Source of the DNA: Ideonella sp.
Lineage (GTDB): Bacteria > Pseudomonadota > Gammaproteobacteria > Burkholderiales > Burkholderiaceae_C
NCBI RefSeq assembly: GCF_016702655.1
Contig: NZ_JADJDO010000030.1
Location: 1 to 23,485, forward strand
DNA length: 23,485 nucleotides
Direction: 5' to 3'
Positions 14,399 to 21,929 of this stretch are shown here, piece after piece; the stretch's first letter is position 1, and each line of letters starts with the position of its first letter. Under the pieces are notes generated by a model, which was given only the letters and a program-made list of their open reading frames with translations, made no database searches and was not told where the DNA came from. Position numbers and translations under genes: made by a program.

Positions 14399-15592
14399 TC
14401 AGCCGCCAAACGCCGCCACCAGCGCCTGCTCCAGATCCGCGATCAGGTCCTCGACCGCCTCGAACCCGATCGAGAATCGCACCAGCGTGCCGCGCCAGCT
14501 CGAGCCCGGCCGGATCACCGACAGGTCGTAGGGCACGGCCAGGCTGACCGGGCCGGCCCAGGAGTAGCCGATCCTGAACAGCCGCAGCGCATCGACGAAG
14601 GCATGCACCCGGGCCACCGGATGGCGCTCGTCGAAGCGCACCGAGAACAGGCCCGCCGCGGCGGTGCAGTTGCGCAGCCAATGCGCATGGCCAGGCGACC
14701 CCGGCAGCGCCGGATGCAGCACGTCGGCGACCTCGAGCCTCCCCTGCCACCAGCGCGCCAGCTCGCGCGCCGCCGCATCCTGCGCCGCGTAGCGCAGTGC
14801 GACGGTCGGCAGCGAGCGCAGCAGCGCTTCGGCGTCGTTGGCACCCACGCCCCAGCCCATGTGCATGTGGGTCGCCTTCAGGCGCAGGTGCAGCGCGTCG
14901 TCGCGCGTCGTCACCGAGCCCATCAGCACGTCGCCGCCACCGGACGGAAACTTGGTCAGCGCCTGCACGCTGATGTCCACCCCTGCGGCACCGTCGCCGC
15001 CGGGCGCGAACGGATCGAAGGCCACGCCCGCACCCCAGGTGTTGTCGAGCGCGGTCGTGACGCCGCGCGCGCGCGCAATCCGCACCAGCGCCGGCAGGTC
15101 GGGAAACTCCATCGTGATCGAACCCGGCGCCTCGAGCCACACGAGCCGCGTCGCGGGGCCGATCGCCGCGGCAAGCGAGCCCGGGTCCATCGCGTCGTAG
15201 AAGCGGTGCGCGATGCCCCAGCGCTTCAGCTCCTGGCGCGCGAGCTCCTTGCCCGGGCCGTAGGCGTTGTCGGGGATCAGCACCTCGTCGCCCTGGCCGA
15301 GCAGGCTCGTGTCGACGAGCGTGATCGCCGCCAGGCCGCTGGGCACGAGCAGCGTGTGCAGGCCGCCTTCGAGCGTGGCGATGCGCTCCTCGAGGGTGAA
15401 GGTCGTCGGCGTGCCGTGCAGCCCGTAGGTGTAGCCATTCTTCTCCTTCCAGTCGCGCGCCTGCAGCGCCGCGGTGTTGGGGAAGATCACCGTCGAGGCC
15501 TTGAACACGCCCGGCTGCGGCGCCTCGAAGCCGGCCGGCGGCGTGTACGGATGGTGGATCAGCTCGGTCGGGAGGGCGGGACGCTTGGGCAT
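14399..15592 (-). CDS. metC: cystathionine beta-lyase / Cys-Met metabolism PLP enzyme
   Basis: A 397-residue PLP enzyme of the Cys/Met metabolism family. The start at 15592 gives MPKRPALPTELIHHPYTPPA; an ATG at 15658 would add a low-complexity Arg/Pro tail. The substrate-loop tyrosines lie in GYTYGLHGTPTTFTLEERIA, the cofactor aspartate in ALDNTWGAG (D183) and the Schiff-base lysine is K214 in QALTKFPSGGGDVLMGSV, near K210 of E. coli MetC. ATRLVWLEAPGSITMEFPDL and the C-terminal RFSIGFEAVEDLIADLEQAL are family hallmarks. MetC cleaves cystathionine to homocysteine, pyruvate and ammonia in methionine synthesis; a related gamma-lyase role cannot be excluded. It follows the phosphatase-like gene by 102 bp. 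Confidence 0.9.
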   Translation of the reverse strand: MPKRPALPTELIHHPYTPPAGFEAPQPGVFKASTVIFPNTAALQARDWKEKNGYTYGLHGTPTTFTLEERIATLEGGLHTLLVPSGLAAITLVDTSLLGQGDEVLIPDNAYGPGKELARQELKRWGIAHRFYDAMDPGSLAAAIGPATRLVWLEAPGSITMEFPDLPALVRIARARGVTTALDNTWGAGVAFDPFAPGGDGAAGVDISVQALTKFPSGGGDVLMGSVTTRDDALHLRLKATHMHMGWGVGANDAEALLRSLPTVALRYAAQDAAARELARWWQGRLEVADVLHPALPGSPGHAHWLRNCTAAAGLFSVRFDERHPVARVHAFVDALRLFRIGYSWAGPVSLAVPYDLSVIRPGSSWRGTLVRFSIGFEAVEDLIADLEQALVAAFGG

Positions 15593-15640
15593 GGCGATCG
15601 GCGGCGGTGGGCGGCGGCACCCAGTGTAGGCGCCGCGAGC

Positions 15641-15671
15641 ACGCGGGGCCCGACACACGCGGGGCCCGACA
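15641..15671. repeat. two-copy 16-bp tandem repeat upstream of metC
   Basis: ACGCGGGGCCCGACA occurs at 15641-15655 and again at 15657-15671, one base apart. It lies in the 102-bp gap before the metC-like gene. GGGGCCCG contains a short palindrome, so a regulatory role is possible, but replication slippage explains it as well. Confidence 0.6.
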
Positions 15672-15694
15672 AGCGCGCGCCTGGCGCAGCCGGG

Positions 15695-16366
15695 TCAGGC
15701 GAAGGTCACCCAGCCGGCGTACTGCGCGTCGTCCAGATGCGGCAGCGTGTTGTAGGTGACGAGCATGTGCCGCGCCGGCGTGAACGTGAACTCGGTCACC
15801 GAGCTGTTGCGGATGCGCAGGTTGAGGTCGATCGTCCCTTCGGCCCGCGCGCCGAGCAACTGGCCGACGGCGGTCGAGATCGGCCCGCCGCTCGAGACGA
15901 TCAGCACATCGCCTTCGTGCGCGCTGCGCACATGGTCGAGCGCGCCCGTCACGCCGGCCACGAACTCGGCATAGCTCGGCATCCCTTCCGGCGCGGTCTC
16001 GCCCGCCATCCAGCGCGCGAGGCCGTTGCGCAGCAGGCGGAAGTGGTGCCGGAAGTCCGGGGGCGTGTCGGGCTTGTCGAGCTCGCCCGGATGGGCCGCG
16101 GCGATGAGCGCGTGGCCGTCGTATTCGTTCAGCCCCGGCCAGCGCAGCGCCTCCGGCGCGTCGCCCTGCAAGCCTTGCGCGATCGCGGCGTAGGACTGCA
16201 GCTGGCGCTTGAGCGTGCCGGTGAGGACGGCATCGAAGCGGCGCCCGCGGCTGCGAAAGTATTCCCCCAGGCGCAGGCACTGGCGCTGGCCGAGCTCGCT
16301 GAGCTGATCGTAGTCTGCGGCGCCGAACGAAGCTTGTCCGTGGCGCACGAGGTAGAGTGTTCCCAT
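15695..16366 (-). CDS. histidine phosphatase superfamily protein lacking the second catalytic His
   Basis: A 223-residue protein of the phosphoglycerate mutase-like fold. The start at 16366 gives MGTLYLVRHGQASFGAADYD with the phospho-acceptor H9 in the RHG motif; a longer start at 16504 would run across the divergent gene. The acid residue is in LNEYDGHAL (E81). The usual [ST]-H-G-G motif near the end reads VSSGGPIST, with S159 where the second histidine normally lies. That His helps hold the phosphate, so activity may be altered or lost; related Burkholderiales proteins may share the SSGG form. The substrate is unknown. It is divergent from the transglutaminase-like gene, 91 bp apart. Confidence 0.85.
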   Translation of the reverse strand: MGTLYLVRHGQASFGAADYDQLSELGQRQCLRLGEYFRSRGRRFDAVLTGTLKRQLQSYAAIAQGLQGDAPEALRWPGLNEYDGHALIAAAHPGELDKPDTPPDFRHHFRLLRNGLARWMAGETAPEGMPSYAEFVAGVTGALDHVRSAHEGDVLIVSSGGPISTAVGQLLGARAEGTIDLNLRIRNSSVTEFTFTPARHMLVTYNTLPHLDDAQYAGWVTFA

Positions 16367-16457
16367 GCACCGGCATTGTGCCGGGTGCTGCCGGCCGGCG
16401 CGTGACGCGCGCGTGACAGCCTGCCCGGCCCCGACCGCCCACACTCGAGCCCTGCCC

Positions 16458-17138
16458 ATGACGACCCTTGCCGACAGCCCCACACCCCCCACGCTCGCCG
16501 CCACCTCGCTGGTCGACAGCGACCACGCCGCGGTGATCGATTTCGCACAGCGCCACGCGCAAGGCAGCGACGACCGCGAGCGCGCCGTAGCGTTGTACTA
16601 CGCGGTGCGCGACGGCTTTCGCTACGACCCCTACCGCATCGACCTGTCGCCGCACGGCATGCGCGCGAGCACCGTGCTCGAAACCGGCTACGGCTGGTGC
16701 GTGACCAAGGCCGCGCTGCTCGCCGCGGCCTGCCGCGCGCAGGGCATCCCGGCGCGCCTCGGGTATGCCGACGTACGGAACCACCTCAGCACCGAGCGCA
16801 TGCGCGAGATGATGAAGACCGACCTCTTCCTCTGGCACGGCTACACCGACATCTGGCTCGATGGCGCCTGGCGCAAGGCGACGCCGGCGTTCAACCTCAC
16901 GCTGTGCGAGCGCTTCGGCCTGCTGCCGCTCGAGTTCGACGGCACCGCCGACTCGATCTACCACCCCTTCGACCGCGCCGGCAACCGGCACATGGAGTAC
17001 GTCAACCAGCGCGGCGCCTTCGACGACATGCCGCTTGCGCAGATCGTCGAGGACATGCTGCGCACCTACCCGGCCGCGGGCCAGCCGGCCGGACTGCAGG
17101 GCGACTTCCTCGCCGACGTGGAACGCGAAGCAGGGTGA
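16458..17138 (+). CDS. transglutaminase-like domain protein
   Basis: A 226-residue protein. The start ATG 16458 gives MTTLADSPTPPTLAATSLVD; an earlier ATG at 16365 lies in the divergent gene's start and is unlikely. The papain-like core shows AVALYYAVRDGFRYDPYRID, the nucleophile C81 in ETGYGWCVTKAALLAAACRA and H127 in FLWHGYTDIWLDGAWRK. The third catalytic position, usually Asp in a D-P-T motif, reads KATPAF here, so the acid residue is replaced or comes from elsewhere. Bacterial members act as cysteine proteases or amidases; the substrate is not predictable. No signal peptide is seen, so it is cytoplasmic. Its TGATG end overlaps the thioesterase start. Confidence 0.87.
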   Translation: MTTLADSPTPPTLAATSLVDSDHAAVIDFAQRHAQGSDDRERAVALYYAVRDGFRYDPYRIDLSPHGMRASTVLETGYGWCVTKAALLAAACRAQGIPARLGYADVRNHLSTERMREMMKTDLFLWHGYTDIWLDGAWRKATPAFNLTLCERFGLLPLEFDGTADSIYHPFDRAGNRHMEYVNQRGAFDDMPLAQIVEDMLRTYPAAGQPAGLQGDFLADVEREAG

Positions 17139-17578
17139 TGGCGGCGGTTCCGGACGGCTTTGGGCTGCTGCCCGTGCCGGGCAGGTTCATCGGTGTCAAC
17201 GGCCCGATCTACATTCGCCAGCAAGGCGGCACGGTGGCCATGGGCTTTCGCGTCGAGGAGCGCCACACCAATCCGATGGCGATCTGCCACGGCGGCATGA
17301 TGGCGAGCTTTTGCGACATGCTGCTGCCCATCGTCGCGCTGCGCACGCGGCCCGAGATCGGGCTGCGCTTCCTGCCCACGGTGAGCCTGCAGATCGACTA
17401 CCTCGCCCCGGCGGCGCTCGGCAGCTGGGTCGAGGGCCGGGCCGAGGTGCTGCGCGCAACGCGCTCGCTGCTATTCGTGCAGGGCGTCGTCACGGCCGAC
17501 GGCGAGCCCGCGGCGCGCGCGAGCGGCATCCTCAAGCTCGGGCCGCTGATGCCGGCATTGGGCGAGATCGCGGGCTGA
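17138..17578 (+). CDS. PaaI-type hotdog thioesterase
   Basis: A 146-residue single hotdog-fold protein starting at ATG 17138, overlapping the previous stop (TGATG), so translation is coupled. The PaaI/4HBT signature is present: ERHTNPMAICHGGMMASFCD, with N45, the H51-G-G turn and D60 on the long central helix. Following strands FLPTVSLQIDYLAPAALGSW and GRAEVLRATRSLLFVQGVVT then AARASGILKLG complete the fold. Members hydrolyse acyl-CoA thioesters, often aromatic or medium-chain; the substrate here is unknown. It ends 10 bp from the convergent rimO. Confidence 0.88.
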   Translation: MAAVPDGFGLLPVPGRFIGVNGPIYIRQQGGTVAMGFRVEERHTNPMAICHGGMMASFCDMLLPIVALRTRPEIGLRFLPTVSLQIDYLAPAALGSWVEGRAEVLRATRSLLFVQGVVTADGEPAARASGILKLGPLMPALGEIAG

Positions 17579-17588
17579 GCCGCCGCGT

Positions 17589-18980
17589 TCAGATCGGCTG
17601 CCCGATCAGATCGTGCCCCTGCGCGCCGACGATGCGCGCGCGCGCGAACTCGCCGACGCGCAGCTGCGTCGAGGCCTTCTGCGGCGCCAGCAGCGTGACG
17701 CGGCCGTCGATCTCGGGCGCGTCGGCATAGCTGCGGCCGACTGCCCCCCTGCGGCCGAGCGCGGGCGCGCTGTCGACCAGCACCTGCATCGTCGCGCCGA
17801 CGCGGCGCGCGAGCTTGGCCGCCGACACGGCCTCGGCCACCGCCATGAAGCGCGCGCGGCGCTCCTCGCGCACTTCGGCCGGCAGCGCACCGGGCAGCTC
17901 GTTGGCCGCGGCGCCTTGCACCGGCGAATAGGCAAAGCAGCCGGCGCGGTCGATCTGCGCCTCGCGCATGAAGTCGAGCAGGGTCTCGAACTCCGCCTCG
18001 GTCTCGCCCGGAAAGCCGGCGATGAAGGTGCTGCGCACGACGATCTCGGGGCAGATCTCGCGCCAGCGCTGCAGGCGCTCGAGGTTGCGCTCGCCGCTGG
18101 CCGGCCGCTTCATGCGCTTGAGCACGTCGGGGTGGGCGTGCTGGAACGGCACGTCGAGGTAGGGCAGGATGACCCCCGACGCCATCAGCGGCACGACCTC
18201 GTCGACATGCGGATAGGGGTAGACGTAGTGCAGCCGCACCCAGGCGCCGAAAGGCTCGGCCAGGCGCCGAGCCTGCTCGCACAGGTCCAGCATGCGCGTC
18301 CTGACCGGCTTGCCGTCCCAGAAGCCGGTGCGGTACTTGACGTCGACACCGTAGGCGCTGGTGTCCTGGCTGACGACGAGCAGTTCCTTGACGCCGGACT
18401 CGAACAGCCGCCGCGCCTCGCCGAGCACGTCGCCGACCGGCCGGCTGACCAGATCGCCGCGCAGGCTCGGGATGATGCAGAACGTGCAGCGGTGGTTGCA
18501 GCCCTCGCTGATCTTCAGGTACGCGTAGTGCTTCGGCGTGAGCTTGATGCCCTGCGGCGGCACCAGGTCGACGAAGGGATCGTGCGGCTTGGGCACATGG
18601 CGGTGCACCGCGTCCATCACCTCCTGCGTCGCGTGCGGGCCGGTCACGGCGAGCACGCTCGGGTGCATCTGGCGCACGAGGTTGCCGCTGCCGCCCGCGC
18701 CCGCCTTCGCGCCCAGGCAGCCGGTGACGATGACCTTGCCGTTCTCGGCCAGCGCCTCGCCGATCGCGTCCAGGCTCTCCTTCACCGCATCGTCGATGAA
18801 GCCGCAGGTGTTGACGATCACCAGGTCGGCGCCCGCGAACGTCTTGGACGTCGCGTAGCCCTCGGCGCCGAGCTGGGTCAGGATCAGCTCCGAGTCGGTC
18901 AGCGCCTTCGGGCAGCCGAGGGAGACGAAGCCGATCTTCGGGGCGCTTGCGACGCTGTCCGTGGGGGTGTCTTGAGGCAT
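17589..18980 (-). CDS. rimO: ribosomal protein S12 methylthiotransferase RimO
   Basis: A 463-residue radical SAM enzyme that adds a methylthio group to the conserved aspartate of ribosomal protein S12. The N-terminal UPF0004 domain supplies C23 (VSLGCPKALTDSE), C59 (VNTCGFI) and C88 (VTGCLGA) for the auxiliary cluster. The radical SAM cluster is C161, C165 and C168 in ISEGCNHRCTFCIIPSLRGD. The barrel continues with RLHYVYPYPHVDEVVPLMAS and DVPFQHAHPDVLKRMKRPAS. The C-terminal TRAM domain (ATMQVLVDSAPALGRRGAVG onward) binds the substrate protein. The start at 18980 yields MPQDTPTDSVASAPKIGFVS. The gene is complete. Confidence 0.96.
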   Translation of the reverse strand: MPQDTPTDSVASAPKIGFVSLGCPKALTDSELILTQLGAEGYATSKTFAGADLVIVNTCGFIDDAVKESLDAIGEALAENGKVIVTGCLGAKAGAGGSGNLVRQMHPSVLAVTGPHATQEVMDAVHRHVPKPHDPFVDLVPPQGIKLTPKHYAYLKISEGCNHRCTFCIIPSLRGDLVSRPVGDVLGEARRLFESGVKELLVVSQDTSAYGVDVKYRTGFWDGKPVRTRMLDLCEQARRLAEPFGAWVRLHYVYPYPHVDEVVPLMASGVILPYLDVPFQHAHPDVLKRMKRPASGERNLERLQRWREICPEIVVRSTFIAGFPGETEAEFETLLDFMREAQIDRAGCFAYSPVQGAAANELPGALPAEVREERRARFMAVAEAVSAAKLARRVGATMQVLVDSAPALGRRGAVGRSYADAPEIDGRVTLLAPQKASTQLRVGEFARARIVGAQGHDLIGQPI

Positions 18981-19020
18981 AGCGCGGATTTTCGCCGATC
19001 GACGTATGCGCGTTTCCGTC

Positions 19021-19057
19021 TTGTGACAGCGACCTCATATGACAAAGATATTGTGAC
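19021..19057 (+). promoter_or_regulatory. repeated TTGTGAC motif before the RHH gene
   Basis: TTGTGAC occurs at 19021-19027 and 19051-19057, exactly 30 bp apart (about three helical turns). Between them ACAA/TTGT forms a short palindrome (ACAAAGATATTGT). The 148-bp gap is less GC-rich than its surroundings. Since the next gene encodes a tandem ribbon-helix-helix protein, these could be its autoregulatory sites. Confidence 0.35.
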
Positions 19058-19128
19058 GCGGACTTTTCTTCGTGCCAAATGGCTGAGGCTTTCGGTTAGA
19101 GTTCAAGCATCGCACTCCGAGAACATCC

Positions 19129-19875
19129 ATGGACACCAAGCAAGGCAAGCAGCCGCAGAAGATCTCCGTCAAGATCAGTCGTCGCATCGTCGAGTCGCTC
19201 GACAACAAGCTCGAGGCGAACTGCCTGCGACGCGACGCCTACCTCAACCGAGTCTTGCAGATCGAAACCGCGAACCTGGATCTCGAGGTCTCGATGCCGA
19301 ATTCCCAGGCGGCTCGAGACTACGTCGCCAAGGGTGTCGCGCAAATGAAGAGCAAGCCGGTCAGCCTCGCACTGGACCCGGATCTCGTCGCTCGCGTGAA
19401 CGAAGTGTGCGAACGGAAGCGCATCGTGCGCGACGCGTTCTTCAACCGGCTGTTCCTGCTCCTAGCCGCGTCGCCAGCACAGATTGATGACTGGCTCTTT
19501 GGCGGTGAGAAGCATTGGCTGCGGGACGTGTGGGAGCGATACAAGGGTCAGTCGAATTTCCAGGATGACTTCTACCCGCTCTGGCGATCCATCGACCCGT
19601 TTTGGGCAATTCACGAAGGAATGGAAGTCCAAGCAAAGCTCTGCCACCAGCTCGAGGACTGGGTCCCGCCTGGGTCTGAGAAGCCGATCCGCGTGGAGCG
19701 CATTGGCAACATGGTGCGACCGGTTCCCGGCGTGTACACGGTGAATCTCGAGCCGTTTTTCAGTAACCCAGGGCTGAACTGCCACATGACTGACTGGGAA
19801 GTCGCTACCACGGATGCGCACAAGGTCTACACGCGCGAGCAGGAAGAGCTCTCACAGCTCATGAAGGACATCTGA
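19129..19875 (+). CDS. tandem ribbon-helix-helix protein of unknown function
   Basis: A 248-residue protein with no family I can name. Two ribbon-helix-helix-like segments follow each other: KISVKISRRIVESLDNKLEA..RRDAYLNRVL (about residues 11-45) and KPVSLALDPDLVARVNEVCE..VRDAFFNRLF (about 75-110). Each has a short basic strand followed by two helices, and the two share the [RV]-[RD]-DA-[YF]-[LF]-NR ending. One chain could thus make the DNA-binding unit that normally needs a dimer. The C-terminal half (DDWLFGGEKHWLRDVWERYK onward) is rich in Trp and acidic residues and looks like a separate soluble domain. The stop overlaps the next start (TGATG), so a two-gene unit is likely. Confidence 0.7.
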   Translation: MDTKQGKQPQKISVKISRRIVESLDNKLEANCLRRDAYLNRVLQIETANLDLEVSMPNSQAARDYVAKGVAQMKSKPVSLALDPDLVARVNEVCERKRIVRDAFFNRLFLLLAASPAQIDDWLFGGEKHWLRDVWERYKGQSNFQDDFYPLWRSIDPFWAIHEGMEVQAKLCHQLEDWVPPGSEKPIRVERIGNMVRPVPGVYTVNLEPFFSNPGLNCHMTDWEVATTDAHKVYTREQEELSQLMKDI

Positions 19876-20205
19876 TGGAAGCACGACGGGAGACCACGAA
19901 CGTCGGGCAGCGACGCGCTGAACGCGAGTCAATGAGCCGTCACGCCACCGTCCGCAGTCGGCAACGAGCGATCTTCCCAATAGACATCGATCTTCCTACT
20001 CCGGTGGGGCGCTATCGAGCGCGCTGGCGATGGCACCTCGAAGTACTTCGGTGACAAAGCCGCGCGGCGCCGGCTCCGGGCGTATGCAGGGCAGCGGTGG
20101 CGCTCGATCGTAGAACACCTGGACATCTACGCAATCGTCGCGCCAGACGGCAAGGTAGTCACGGTGGCGCACCGTATCGAGCGAGTCAAGCGTAGTGGCG
20201 GCTAG
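19875..20205 (+). pseudogene. unknown small protein coupled to the RHH gene, one frameshift
   Basis: ATG 19875 shares its A with the previous stop. The frame reads ERESMSRHATVRSRQRAIFP then IDIDLPTPVG, and breaks at the GGGG near 20006-20009. Dropping one G continues with AIERAGDGTSKYFGDKAARR, RLRAYAGQRWRSIVEHLDIY and AIVAPDGKVVTVAHRIERVK to the TAG at 20203-20205. The restored protein is about 109 residues, basic and soluble. I do not recognise it. The pairing of a DNA-binding first gene with a small basic second gene resembles a toxin-antitoxin unit, but that is inference only. Confidence 0.5.
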
Positions 20206-20230
20206 ATGCCCTCACTGCGGCAAACCGCCC

Positions 20231-20871
20231 CTACACCGCGTGCAGCAACGTCGCGAAGAAGTGGCAGGTGCTGCCCGCCAGCACGAACAGATGCCACACG
20301 AAGTGCCCGTAGCGCAGCTTCTCGTCGAGCAGGAAGAACACCACGCCCACGCTGTAGGCCAGGCTGCCGCCCAGAAGCAGCAGCAGGCCGTCGAAGCAGC
20401 CGCTGCAGCAGCAGCGCGGCTGCCAGCACCGCCAGCGCCGAGCGCGATGTACAGCGCGGTCGACCAGCGTGGGTTGCGCAGGCAGTTGCGCACCTTGGCC
20501 CACATGCCGGCAAGCGCCAGGCTCCAGATCAGCGCGAGCGGCGCCCAACCGGTCGAGTCGTGGATCAGGCCGAGCGCGAAGGGCGTGTAGGTGCCGGCGA
20601 TGAAGAGGTAGATCGCCGCATGGTCGAGGCGGTTGAACCAGTCCTTCGCCCGGCCTCGCGGCAGCCAGTGGTAGACGGCCGACGAGAAGTACAGCAGCAT
20701 CATCGTCAGCGAGAAGATGCAGGCGCCGAGCAGAGAACTGCGGCTGCCCTGGCGCGACGTGAAGTCGACGAGCACCGGCAACGAAGCCACGGCGAGCAGG
20801 AAGCCGACGCCGTGACTCAAGGCGTTGGCCACTTCCTCGCGCAGGCCCGGTGTGCGGATGTTCATGCGCAT
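20231..20871 (-). pseudogene. hemolysin III / PAQR family membrane protein, frameshifted
   Basis: The start at 20871 gives MRMNIRTPGLREEVANALSH; ATG 20865 is an alternative. PAQR/HlyIII motifs are present: EEVANALSHGVGFLLA, SAVYHWLP, NRLDHAAIYLFIAGTYTPFA and, in another frame, RYGHFVWHLFVLAGSTCHFF with the H-x(3)-H metal site. The frame leaves phase near 20440 (a GCGC repeat) and again near 20410; the intermediate ALAVLAAALLLQR matches the missing helix. Restored length is about 213 residues with seven membrane helices, normal for the family. These proteins are probably zinc-dependent membrane hydrolases; the name hemolysin is historical. The breaks are likely sequence errors. Confidence 0.8.
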
Positions 20872-20910
20872 GGGAGCGTGTCGAACGCGCTGGTGCCGGG
20901 CCGGCCCTTC

Positions 20911-21177
20911 TCAGGGCCGCGGCACGCCCAACCTGTGCGACCGGTAGCCGAGCAGCAGTTCCTGGAGCCAGCGCGCGGACCGGGTGGTGGGTTCGAGGCA
21001 GCGCACCGGATGGTGGCGCAGGCCGATCGCGACGCGCCCGGTCCACCAGACGAGCTTGCTGGTGCGGGAATCACGAACTTCCGACATGACCACGGGGAAT
21101 GGGTATCGGCGGCGCCGCGGAACCAATTCGATGCCAACACGGCGGTCGGTAGTCGTCGTCGAGGTTGAACCAGGCAT
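20911..21177 (-). CDS. small hypothetical protein
   Basis: ATG 21177 is preceded by GGGAG at a spacing of 6, a good ribosome binding site. The 88-residue product is basic (MPGSTSTTTTDRRVGIELVP, then YPFPVVMSEVRDSRTSKLVW and LLLGYRSHRLGVPRP) with no signal peptide. I do not recognise a family. An overlapping frame on the same strand also stays open, so this rests on the ribosome binding site and the protein-like composition. It lies 40 bp upstream of the hemolysin III gene in the same direction. Confidence 0.35.
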   Translation of the reverse strand: MPGSTSTTTTDRRVGIELVPRRRRYPFPVVMSEVRDSRTSKLVWWTGRVAIGLRHHPVRCLEPTTRSARWLQELLLGYRSHRLGVPRP

Positions 21178-21426
21178 GTTGAGCTCCCGAAGCGATGCAC
21201 CGATCGAGCTCGCGCTCGGGGCGCACCGCACCACCCCACTGAGGGGGGGGTTCAGCCCACCTGATCACTGGGTATGCGTGAGAGACCGTGAAATAGGTCC
21301 GGCTGGCGGGTGGAGCGCTCAACCGATTGGCTGCGCCACCCTCGGGATTGCCATAGCCGCTTCGGCACCCGTGCAGAGCTTTCGGGGCCACGGATGCACG
21401 CGGCCGGTCAATGAGGGAGAACGAAC

Positions 21427-21906
21427 ATGGCCAGCAAGAACACGATCTGCTCCTGGCACGACGGCACCGCGCTCGACGCGGCGCAGTTCTACGCCCCCGA
21501 CGTTTGCGAACAGCGCGGTGGGCGCGGTTCACCGAGCGCCCGGCGACTACCCTTCCGGCAAGGAGGGCGATGTGCTGACGGTGGAGTTCACCGTGCTGGC
21601 ATCCTTGTCTCGGCCTCCGAACGGCGGCCTGGCGTTCAGGCACACCGAGGCGTTCTCGTTCCAGGTCGCGACCAGCGATCAGGCGGAGACCGACCGCTTG
21701 TGGAACGCGATCGTCGGCCATGGCGGCCAGGAGAGCGCTTGCGGCTGGTGCAAGGACAAGCGGGTCTGTCGTGGCAGATCACGCCGCGCGCACTCACTGC
21801 GGCGATCGCCGATCCCGATCGCGCGGCGGCCAAGCGCGCCTTCGAAGCGATGATGGTGATGGGGAAAATCGACATCGCTACCATCGAAGCGGCCCGGCGC
21901 GGCTGA
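21427..21906 (+). pseudogene. PhnB-like VOC family protein, several frameshifts
   Basis: AGGGAG lies before ATG 21427. The reading MASKNTICSWHDGTALDAAQ FYA, then in another frame FANSAVGAVHRAPGDYPSGK, EGDVLTVEFTVL, RHTEAFSFQVATSDQAETDR, LWNAIVGHGGQESACGWCKD, and back in the first frame LSWQITPRALTAAIADPDRA to EAMMVMGKIDIATIEAARRG, is a PhnB-like protein (3-demethylubiquinone methyltransferase-like VOC domain). Breaks lie near 21505, within 21595-21622 (several compensating indels) and near 21760. Restored length is about 160 residues. The function of these proteins is mostly unknown. The number of homopolymer breaks suggests poor sequence here. Confidence 0.75.
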
Positions 21907-21929
21907 CGCTCATCTCACGAGTGCCCGGG

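Noticed and set aside
17613..19487. A 624-codon plus-strand open frame
   Set aside because: It is antisense to rimO and then out of frame with the RHH gene; no family resemblance.
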